Shown here: positions 46,133 through 56,041 of the stretch, piece after piece
How the letters are laid out: every line of letters begins with the position of its first letter
Numbering within the stretch: position 1 is the first letter of the stretch
Assembly: GCA_001179505.1 (NCBI GenBank)
Contig: CDMY01000929.1
Coordinates: 147,608 to 211,607 of the forward strand
Length of the DNA: 64,000 nucleotides
DNA from: Vitrella brassicaformis
Taxonomy: Eukaryota > Sar > Vitrellaceae
Reading direction: 5' to 3'
Made by a program: the position numbers and the translations under genes
Notes under the pieces: model-generated
Told to the model about the DNA's origin: nothing
Database searches by the model: none
What the model saw: the letters and a program-made list of their open reading frames with translations, nothing else

Positions 46133-47888
46133 ATCTCTTTTTCGTTTTGCAGACCGTCATCGGTTGGGTGACCTCCCAGGTGCTGTGTTGGCTGCTGCGG
46201 GACGTCATCGACCGTCCGTCCCTCAGCAAGGAGGAGCGGCGGGCGGTGGGGCCGTCACTCATCTACTCGCTGCTGCCGCTGGCGGTGACTTGGCAGAACT
46301 CGGGCGTGTTCCCCCTGGTCATGATGGAGGCCATCTGCGAGCAGTACCCCACTGCACACTTCAGCCAGCATACACACCCTGTATGTCCGTGAGTGAGTGG
46401 GCACAGAAACAGCGAGGAGGGGGCGGGGCGACCAAGGGGGGCGTTGGAGTGCGGGGTGTGTTGTTGTTGTGTGTACTGGGCGTGTCAGCACTACACGACA
46501 GACGCTGGCGAGGATGTGATCATGGAGGACCCCGTGACATCGTGCTTTGACGATGCGGCCATGTTTGTGTTCGTGTACGGTGTCGGGTGGGGCATCTCAT
46601 TCTGGAGCGTCGGTCAGTGCGAGCACAGGCGGGAACACATCGAAAGGCCACAACGCCGGTGGGTATTCACAGGTGTGTCTTGTGCGGTGCGTGCAGGTTA
46701 CAGCAAGCTCAAGTCGGCTCGTGACCAAGTGCTCAGACGAGAGCCATCAAAAACGGTAAGGACTTGCGTGTGTATGCGCTGTACCTCGCCTGTGTGAGTC
46801 TATCCGTCTTTGCCCTTTCGTTTGCAGAGGATCGAGGCAGCGATGCGTGTGGCTGAGGACCTCTTCAATCCCGCCATCATAGCATTGCTGGTCGGCATCC
46901 TCGTCGGCTGCCTCCCAGCCGTGCAGTCGTTCATATTCCAAACCAAGTAAGGGAGAGAGACCACAGAAGTACAAAAGACACCAACACGAAACCAATGTGT
47001 GTGTGCAGCGGTGGGTTCGTGTCGTCGTTCACCAAGACGGCTCACGTGTTGGGTCAGCCCACGGTGGCCGTCATGACCATGCTCATGGCCGCATCGCTCG
47101 CACACAACGTGAGGAGCATGCAGGAGGCCGCGACCGGTGACAAGACTGGGGAGTCCTTGGCCAACGCACCGCTGGCCGGCAGCAAGTGAGCAGCCATCGA
47201 TCGGCCGGTGGCTGTCTCGCTTGTGTGTGTGTGTGGGGGGGGGGGGCGTTTCCTCACGCGGACTATGTATGTCTGTGTCAGGGATATCATAGCGGCTGAT
47301 GACATCGGCGAGCCTGAGGCGCCCAACTGGCGGATGGTCACACTCGCAGTCATGCTCAAGCTCTGCATACAACCGCTGATCGGTGGGGACCACAGCAACC
47401 ACTACTAGCAAGGAGCCATACTTGTGTTGTGTGTGGTCTGGCTTCAGGCATCCTGCTCATGTGTGGCGCGGAGAGGTATTTCGGCCCGAGCAGTGTCTTT
47501 CTGCCGAACAAACCCCTCGTCAAGTAAGGACGCCAGACGCATAGATCGGCGACAGAGCTGCACGGCTGCATGGCTGCCTGCTGTCTGTCCTTACTGGATG
47601 GGTGGGTGCAGGGTGGTGATCTTGGTGGAGTTTGCTGCTCCGTCAGCACAGACCCTCGTGCTGGCCGCACAGAGACTGAGTACGCTCAGATGCACACACA
47701 CGCACACGCATGAGACCACACGCCTCTCCATATTGTGCCACGTGTTGTGCCGTGGGATGTGTGCAGGCATGTCTCGTTTGGCCGGCAACCTGACCTATAT
47801 CTACACGTGGATGTACATATTCAGCTTCCTCTTCGCCACCGTCTTCTGCTCCGTCGCCATCGAGATGTTCCTGCAACACGCCAAGTGA
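45671..47888 (+). CDS. PIN-LIKES / auxin-efflux-carrier-family membrane transporter
   Basis: Eleven exons join in frame: 45671-45782, 45914-46062, 46153-46380, 46489-46612, 46697-46755, 46828-46946, 47009-47185, 47282-47382, 47448-47523, 47612-47679 and 47767-47888. The product has two clusters of hydrophobic helices separated by a short hydrophilic loop. The N-terminal bundle includes LQVLLLAVVGFLCGYY and SLLPLAVTWQNSGVFPLVMM, which matches the family's conserved helix-break segment after TM4. The C-terminal bundle includes FNPAIIALLVGILVGCLPAV and TLAVMLKLCIQPLIGG, and ends LTYIYTWMYIFSFLFATV. Plant PILS proteins sit in the ER and control intracellular auxin. In an alga the substrate is open. 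The neighbouring 300-N gap duplicates the first two exons. Confidence 0.88.
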
Positions 47889-48821
47889 ATCAGCGGAGCT
47901 CGCTACAGGCTGGTGTGCATATTGCTCGGTGCCAAGAGAGTATGATGTTGAGCGTCGATCGAGAGGCGGGTTTTTCGCGTGTGTACATGTGATATATTGT
48001 GTGTAGCGTATTGGCTAAGAGGCGGGCCGTAGTGATGGCCAGTCGGAAAGACAGACACCTTTGTAGAGGCGCCACTGATGCTCGCCGTCGTCCTCATCCT
48101 CACGACCACGCTGCTCGAACATCATGAGCATCTGCTAAGAGAGCAAGGTGGTTATGATGTCGGGGACGACGGTCGAGCGGGCGGTGCGCTGTCCAGTCAC
48201 GATTAAGCCGAGGGAGTCTTCAGCAACGGTGTAATGATGATAGTGTGGCGAGATGCATATAGGTCCTCGGATTTGTCGGCTTTGCTGGACTCGTCATTCA
48301 TCCGACAGAAGCATTCTCACTGAGTCTGTATGTCTCTCATGGCATACAACCACTACGCGAACACCGCACCACACGATGCAAACACGGTCTGGTCTGTCCG
48401 TTCTTCCCAGTTAGTGGCATGTGTGGAAGAGGTCGACGAGAAGTGCGTCGATATGATGCAAAATGTAGGCAGCGATGATTCATCTGTAGGACACCACACG
48501 AGTAGAAAAGAGACTTGACATGAGTGAGACATCTTCAGATGCAGACATTCCTGACAACTTCACCCTCTCCATCAGAAGAGGACAGTCCCGGGACATCGGA
48601 AATTGAGTTTAAAAATGTCGAAATATAAAATGTGGGCAGCGATGACCGATCTGTAAAGGCACACGAAGAGAGAGGCGCATGACAAGATACACGTTTAGTG
48701 AGACGCAGCACACTGAGCACATCCTACCTTCTGACTCGGTCCTTGGAGACGCCATGCGTCCAAAAGCCTCACGCGGCTCGCATCGAGGTTTGAAACTCGG
48801 CCTCGATCGGTAGTGGCGCTT
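47889..48821. other. Convergent spacer with degenerate repeats
   Basis: No gene supported. Two related short blocks (about 48440-48490 and 48605-48660) share a TATAAAATGTRGGCAGCGAT-like core that reappears near 49830 and 51280. Confidence 0.45.
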
Positions 48822-49047
48822 CTGTAACTCGAGTACTGGGCCATGGCTGGACCATAGCATTCACAGCGAATGAATACGCAGACAGAACACGGGAAATGAA
48901 GGCGGCGATGCTCTTCATTGATGAGCATGCGTTCGTTGTTCCTCCCTTTCCAGGCCCTCTCTCTCTGTCCCTTCCTCGGATTCTCTCCTCACCCCTCTCA
49001 ATCATCTGCACCTTCACATGGTGGTCTAGAGTCGACAAAGTGCACAG
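48822..49047. repeat. 226-bp perfect direct repeat, copy A
   Basis: Identical base for base to 52179-52404. This copy contains the stop codon region of the coiled-coil gene, and also a dead copy of that gene's ATG and first codons (MAQYSSYR) on the minus strand. Confidence 0.95.
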
Positions 49048-52000
49048 ACGCAGTGAGGTGAGGGAGGGGGCGGGAGGCGCGCGTTGAGCGTTGAGGCTGC
49101 CAAGAGCTGTGTGCGGGGTGGTGGTGCATCGGGGGGTGCTGGGGGGCCATGGCGGAGTGGGTGGTGTAGGTGGGCTGCAGGGGCGGCATGCCCTGGTACG
49201 GCCTCGTGATGGCGGCAGGGGCGTGGCCCAGAGTGCTGAGGGCCTCCTGACGCTGGTAGACCTCAGCCTTGGCGCGGAACTTTTCACACTGCGCCCTCAC
49301 ACCAGCTAGTTCCTCCTGATGGATGGATGAAGGGACGCCACACACACACACACACACACGCACAAACGCATCCAGGGTGTGACGAATGGATGGATGGATG
49401 AGTGTGAGGTGGGGCGAAAAAGAGGCTGACTAGCTGACCTTGACGGTGGCGAGCTCCGCATTGTCGCTCCTGGTTCGCTCCAGCTCGGCCTGCGCTTGCT
49501 GGTCGACGACGCCAAGACGTCCTGCATACACACATGCACCACACACATGCGTCTCTTGTTCATGGCCCTGCCGTCCTCTTCTCCTTCATGGCTTCTTGGG
49601 TGTGCGCGCTGCAATCGAAGGGACACATAGCGGCACAGAGAGACAATGCCGTGTGGATGATGCATGTAAGAAGGTTGGCGGCTCTTACTGAATTGCGGGG
49701 CCCTTGGCCCGTAGCCTTGGCCTTCAGCGGCATCCTCCACCTGTCTGCAATTTGACAATAACAAATTGAGCTCAATGCCTTCCTGTCTGTGCGTTTCCGT
49801 GCGCGAGAATCGGAAGAAGAGACCCCAGAATATAAAAAGTAGACAACGATTTTGCCCCCGACTGCCTGCAGACGGACAAGCATCTCAGTACTGTATCTGT
49901 ATGTCTCTGTCCTTTTTTGAGCGGTGAGCCACATACAACACATACACACACAAAGCACGAACCACGGAAGATAAGTGTGCCACACCTTCCCAGGCCCTCT
50001 CCCTCTCTGTCCCTTCCTCGGGCTCTCTCCTCACCTCGCTCAATCATCTCCATCTTCACATCATGGTCTCGAGAGTCGCCAGGGTGCACAGCGATCCATG
50101 TGCAGCACCTCATACCTGTTTGTTTGTTTGTTTGGTTGGTTGGTTGGTTCCACACACACAGGCAGAGCAACACACACACACACACACAGCGTGTCTCTCT
50201 GCCTCTCTGTCTGTCTGTCTGTCTGTCTGTCTGTGTCTGTGTGTGTGTACATACATTGATGGTGACGCCGTGGCAGTGCGACACCGACACGCTGGGCCAT
50301 GTCACGTGTGGCGCGTCTGGGGGACTGGTGGTGGCCATGTTGAACTGATTGATGCACACACAGTGAGTTGGCGACGTCTTGGTGGACTGACTGGACACTC
50401 TGCTGACTCACTGAATGACTCGCACGTGTGCTTACATACATTGATGGTGACGCCGTGGCAGTGCGACACCGACACGCTGGGCCATGTCACGTGTGGCGCG
50501 TCTGGGGGACTGGTGGTGGCCATGTTGAACTGATTGATGCACACACAGTGAGTTGGTGACGTCTTGGTGGACTGACTGGACACTCTGCTGACTCACTGAA
50601 TGACTCGTACGTGTGCTTACATACATTGATGGTGACGCCGTGGCAGTGCGACACCGACACGCTGGGCCATGTCACGTGTGGCGCGTCTGGGGGACTGGTG
50701 GTGGCCATGTTGAACTGATTGATGCACACACAGTGAGTTGGTGACGTCTTGGTGGACTGACTGGACACTCTGCTGACTCACTGAATGACTCGTACGTATG
50801 CTTACATACATTGATGGTGACGCCGTGGCAGTGCGACACCGACACGGTAATCGGCAATGCCTGCAGAGGGCCAGACCCAACACGGACATACATGTCTGTC
50901 TGTCTTTGGCACCTTTGTTGCTGTGTGGGGTCGAGTAGTCTACTCATTCACCTGCAGCTGCCGGATCGTGTTGGTCAGCTCGGCCTTCTCCCACTCGTGT
51001 CGGGCCCGCATGGCCGCCATTTTCCCCTGATTGATAGATAAATGGAGAAAGGAAGGAATGCCACATTGAGTCACTTTGGGCATCAAGGAGTTGGACACCG
51101 ACACGGTGGACCTCCTTGACCACCTTGCTCACGATACCAGAGCGGCGCAGCGACCCAATGGGCACCCATCCATTCGTCTGCTCACTTCCACTCCTACTGC
51201 CGCCGAACTCAACTGTCGGCGTCTCCATCGCACGCCGGCGCGTTCAGGAGGTGCGTGAGGGTCGAAAGAAGATGCCGACGAATATAAAATGTAGGCAACG
51301 ATTTTGTGGCCCCGACTGCCTGCAGAGTCAGTGCAGACGGACAACTATCTCAATACGTGCAGGAGGCGGAGCGGGAAACGTCGCCTGCGATGCCCATCTT
51401 CGTACCTCTGTGTGTGTGTGTGTGTGTGCCGTCTGGACCTTCTTGAGCTGTGCAACGGCGGGTTCCTTGCACCTCTCGAGCTCCTGCAGGCACAACACGC
51501 ACACACGTCGCAATGGAATGGCACCCACCTCCCGTGTCATCCCCCATCCATCCATCCATCCATCTATGTATGTATGTGTGTATGTATGTATGTATGTATG
51601 TGAGCATACCCGTCGGCTGTTGCGGAGGCCGGAGTTCTCGCGTGTCACTGTCGCCAACCGCTCGCGCGCCTGTAAGTGCACGGACCGACACATAAACACA
51701 CAGGCAGGCAGTCAACACACGAATGTCCATGAGCCCGCCCAGCGCCACGTTGCTCACTCTTGACACATTCTGCTGGTAGGCCTCACACTTGGCGCGGAAG
51801 TCGGCCGCCTCTTCCTCCTGGCTGGTCAGCCGCTCCTTTAGCTCCTTCTTCTCGACTGCCGGCATGGATGGCGGATACGCACAGACATGCCGCAAAGAAT
51901 CGATCAAGGAACTGCCTCTCTCTCCTCGTGTGTGGCTGCTCTGCCCCTCTTGTGCAACTGACACTCACCGGTGATTTCGCGGATGTGTTCTTGCCGGAGG

Positions 52001-52201
52001 TCGCGGCTACTCTGGTCCCTATGCATCTCCCCTGCACAGATAAATACACACCGAGAGCAAAGCCGCGCATGTGTGTGTGTACTTGACGATACAATCAATG
52101 CATTGATTGTGGGCGGTTTGCTCACTCTTGGCCCAGTCCCGGTCCGCTATCAGCGCCTCGATGTCCTCAATCAAAGCCCTGTAACTCGAGTACTGGGCCA
52201 T
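48998..52201 (-). CDS. Coiled-coil protein with tandemly amplified exon
   Basis: The 5' exons are clear: 52126-52201, 51969-52031, 51758-51855, 51610-51669 and 51439-51483, then ~50958-51029. They encode charged heptad-like sequence (SYRALIEDIEALIADRDWAK; KKELKERLTSQEEEAADFRA; RARHEWEKAELTNTIRQLQ). A 51-nt exon follows (50810-50860, ALPITVSVSHCHGVTIN), then three 90-nt exons (50625-50714, 50440-50529, 50255-50344) produced by the 185-bp tandem repeat. 3' exons read VVDQQAQAELERTRSDNAEL and LAGVRAQCEKFRAKAEVYQR, followed by a His/Pro-rich tail ending at TGA 48998. The order is consistent, but exons between 49560 and 50250 are unresolved. A structural or scaffold role is likely from the coiled coil; no family was recognised. 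Confidence 0.6.
50249..50853. repeat. 185-bp tandem repeat, three full units plus a partial one
   Basis: Units begin at 50249, 50434, 50619 and 50804 (period exactly 185). They are almost identical; the fourth breaks off after about 45 bp (near 50848). Each full unit holds a 90-nt phase-0 exon and a 95-nt intron with good borders on the minus strand. Confidence 0.95.
51540..51600. repeat. (CCAT)n / (ATGT)n compound microsatellite
   Basis: Tetranucleotide runs in an intron of the coiled-coil gene. Confidence 0.9.
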
Positions 52202-52404
52202 GGCTGGACCATAGCATTCACAGCGAATGAATACGCAGACAGAACACGGGAAATGAAGGCGGCGATGCTCTTCATTGATGAGCATGCGTTCGTTGTTCCT
52301 CCCTTTCCAGGCCCTCTCTCTCTGTCCCTTCCTCGGATTCTCTCCTCACCCCTCTCAATCATCTGCACCTTCACATGGTGGTCTAGAGTCGACAAAGTGC
52401 ACAG
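52179..52404. repeat. 226-bp perfect direct repeat, copy B
   Basis: Copy B of 48822-49047. It contains the ATG and upstream region of the coiled-coil gene. A third, partial and diverged copy of its CT-rich part lies at about 49984-50070. Confidence 0.95.
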
Positions 52405-53059
52405 CCGAAGTGAGCTCAGGCAGGAGACGGGAGTCCCGACTGCTGCTGCTGCTGCCGCTGACATTTTTGGAAGCAGCCTTTTCGTTCTGCTCTCTGGGGT
52501 TTGTCTTTGACGCCGACTTTCCATATGGGTGCACCTACAGCCAAAGTTGGCTGAGGGAGGGGGCAGGAGGTGGGATGTGGGAGGTCGAGGGAGGGCGGAT
52601 ACAAAGAACAACAGGTGAAGGGAGTCACAAAGGGAGGAGATGCGGAGAAAAACAGCGCGAGCTGTGGCAAATCTGCTCAAAAAGGATCACTGAATATGAA
52701 TCACGGCGTCTCTGTCTCCCGGCGAGAATTCTCGACAAGCATCCGAATTCGCTCGGAAAAGGCACTGAGCGATTGACCACAGGTGGCTCTGTGCCTGTCA
52801 TGCCGTCCGAAGCCAGCCATCAGTTGAAAATGAAGACGATTTGGCGAAACACTTTGGCAGGAGTCAACATCGAGGGTGATGTGCCGCTCCATCGTCAGTA
52901 GTACAGATCAGCACACCAGACAAAAAGGGCATGCACAGATGGATATCAATGACACACTCAGTGGCACGTATATAGAATACACTTGCATTAGGCACAGGAA
53001 AACGCTTCTGTGTTGCCTTGAGGTACTCGATCATTCACACTCTCTCTCTCTCTCTCTCA
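52405..53059. other. Spacer upstream of coiled-coil gene
   Basis: About 650 bp with no supported exon; it holds a (GCA)n-like stretch at about 52440-52458 and (CT)n at 53041-53059. Confidence 0.4.
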
Positions 53060-55863
53060 TTACCAGAGGATGCCCCTGTTGCCTCCCCTGCGTCCGCCTC
53101 CGCCACGGCCGCCACCACGACCACCACACTGACACACACAATAGACAGATGTGCACGAAGGCAGCCATGTGTATTGTAGGTACACAGCAGAGAAGGCGCG
53201 TGTACGCCACTCACCCGGTTGTACCCTCCACGCCTGCTTGGCCTGCTGCTGCTATTTCGGCTGCTCAACTGAGGGGGGGGTGGCCTTCGGGCTTGTAGGA
53301 CGGCCGACGAGAGGACGCCCACACTTGCTGCGTCGGATGGATGAGTGAACGAATACACACAGTGCAGACGGACGGATAAACGTCTGTTGGGCGTGAGAGA
53401 GCACTTGTATGGTCGGTCGGTACATACCAGTGTGTCCCAGCTTCTGATTGTGGGCGAGGTGAAGGCGAGATAGAGAGCCGTCCTGAGGTTGTTCCACACC
53501 CTGACACATATACAGGTGTGGTGGGGGTGGGGCTGGGAGGGCGTGTGGGTGTCTCGCTTACTTGGGGGGTTCTTTGAGCAGTGCTTTCTGGCTGATGAAG
53601 TCATTCACCACCTGGGCGAACTTGTCGCACACAGCCTGCACACACACAAGAATGAATGCGCATATGGATGGATGCACGTGTGCATATTTGTCTTCGTGGT
53701 GGTAGTGGTGGTTGCCTGCAGCATGTCGTGTGGCCAGTGGGTCATGATGAAAAAGACCTACAGACAGACAGACAGTAAAAAACATCCTCACCCACGCAGC
53801 ACGTGGACACGTGTGTGATGCGTACCTGCGTGCAGTTGCCCTGCTTCATGGCGGCCTTCCACGCCCAAACGAGATCGCCCTTGTGGCCCAGCAAATCTGC
53901 AAAGTCAATGCAGACAGCCAACCAGATGTGACAGAAGTGTTTGTGCGTACAGTGGCCCCTCTGTCTTGCGCTGTTCGTCGAGCACGGGAGTCTCCTCGAC
54001 GTAGATGCTCACCAGGTCCACAGCAGAGTGGCGCGAATTGTCCACAGTGAGGGCGCCCATCTGACGAATGCATGTTCACAGAGGGACTCGTGGATGCGTC
54101 CGGGGTCTGTGTGTTGCGTTCTCTGCGTACGTTCACATATTTGGCGATGTGTAGATCGCGCAAGAAGCGAATGAATGAGCTGTCGAAGTCGCACCGGGGG
54201 TCGTCCTCTGCGCACAGATGAGTAGAGCACACCCAGGTACGGATACACACATCCGTCCATCCCATCCCATCCACGACTGTGTGTGTGATGTGCGCACTTG
54301 GATGTTTGGAGGTCTGGAGGTCACTCGCCTCCAGCTTGCGGCAGTGGTTGGGGGGCCGCTGATACTCACACACGGGTCCACACAGCCTTTTCTGGGTCGC
54401 CGTCTGTGTGGTGTGTATTTGTTTGCTCTGTGGATGTGTGTATGGCCACTCACATGGTACAGGTGTTTGCTGAGGTCCCTGTACTTCTCGCGAAGCCGCG
54501 GTACTGAAATACACACGCGGCCCGTCTGGTTGGTTGTATTTGTGTGCCAGTGAGCTCACCGTTCGACAGCAGCCGCCACTCGCTGCACTTGTCCGTCAAG
54601 ATGTCATCCACCTGCAGACACACACACGGGTGCAGCAGTGCATGCGTATCGCGTCGCAATGGTGTGTCTGACCTGATATGCCCAGGCAGCGGCACCCTGA
54701 TGCCTGATGAACTGACCAGACCAACAACAGGCGAGCACGTCTAATACTGGTTGGTGATGCATCATGTGCCCACACACGGACGTACGTCTTCGTATGTCCC
54801 GGCACCATTCAGGAAGGTCTCGAGGAGTCGATCCCCCTGCACACACACACACAGACACACACAATCGTTGACGTCCATGGATGGTGTGTGTGAAGGCACA
54901 GTAGCGCACCTGTTCCTCCTCATGTTGATGGGGTCCGCGGGGCGAGCCGGCGTTGTCTGCACGTGCAAGTGAGCGTGTGGAAGCGCGCTTCCATCAACAC
55001 GTGTGTGTGTGAGGGGGCGGGGGAGCACCGTGCGGCGAGTCCATCGCGGCGGTTGCGGCAGTGTGGGGGTGCGGCATCACCTCCACATTGCTCTAGTTGT
55101 AGTTGTATGACTGGTGAGAAGGCGCTGCATCACGTTACGCAGCAATCGACCGATAAAGGGTAGGAACGTGTGTATCGGTGTGTCTGTCTGGAGTAAACGT
55201 ACAGAATCTCTGTCCTGTGTAGTCTCCTGCCGAGATGGGACTCCCTCCGTCACTGCCAAAGTTGCCGCGGCCGTCATGGCGCTGAGGGCTCTCACCTGCA
55301 CACACTCACACACAGGTTGATTAATCCACGGTAGCCACCAACACCAATGCGTGTGAGGAGGTACCTCGATCGTATTGGTGTGAGTAATCGGGTGGCGGAT
55401 ATGAAGGCTCTCGGCGCCGCCACTGCTGCAGCTGTTCCAGCTGTTGTCGCTGCCACTCCTGCTCGTGGACGGGAGGCACCAAAGGGAAGTCATCGGGATG
55501 ACAAACGCCTCTGACACAGACAGACAGACAGACAGACACGCGCATGCACATCGATGAATGCATCTCCGCGTGTCTGTGTGCGGTCGTGTTGCTCACTCGT
55601 TGATGAGGTATCGCTGCAGGATTTCGATGCGCCTCTCCTCCTCAACCAGACACGCCCTGTCCACCAGCACATGGACCCGTGTGGATCAGCAGATGCATCA
55701 TCCTTCTGCTGATGCATCCACTTACCTGATCTGTTCTGTGGTGAGCTGCATGCAACAAACACACGCAGACAGACACGGAGTGTGATTCACTTGCATCTCC
55801 GTCCGTGTGTTTCGATGTGGGCGTGCACACCTGGCTGTCGTCGATTCCGTAGAGCAACACCAT
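53060..55863 (-). CDS. Family A, copy 2: inverted paralogue of the RGG-tailed gene
   Basis: It follows the copy at 39034-42216 exon for exon: MVLLYGIDDSQ (55831-55863), the same 20-nt microexon (55726-55745), EEERRIEILQRYLIN, HPDDFPLVPPVHEQEWQRQ, SSFIRFLRDLHIAKYVN, FFIMTHWPHDMLQ and FAFTSPTIRSWDTL-type segments, with an RGG tail ending NRGILW and TAA at 53060-53062. Introns as well as exons are similar in the 5' part, so the duplication is recent. Near the 3' end an 8-G run (+ strand, 53273-53280) puts the preceding frame (RRPSYKPEGHPP) out of phase with the RGG frame (QLSSRNSSSRPSRRGGYNR). This is a frameshift or a sequencing error. One intron near 53970 appears to use a GC donor. Confidence 0.6.
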
Positions 55864-56041
55864 CCCAGCTGATCTGCGAGATCTGGCAGACTGCGAGCTC
55901 AAACTTGGTGGTCACTCCAATTTTGACTGCAAGAGTCAAAGGAGCGAAGAGAATGTAGCATGGCGACGACAGAGGCGTGCAGAGCCCGTTGAAACCAGAA
56001 AACAGCACTCCGATTCATAGCTTTCGCTGTTTCGGTGCACG
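55864..56041. promoter_or_regulatory. Divergent promoter, family A copy 2 / family B copy 1
   Basis: 178 bp between divergent starts. AGCTCGCAG on the minus strand (55891-55899) lies about 28 nt upstream of the minus-strand ATG. Confidence 0.55.

Noticed and set aside
50249-50853. CRISPR array
   Set aside because: The 185-bp units are contiguous and almost identical with no unique spacers, and they lie inside a spliced eukaryotic gene.
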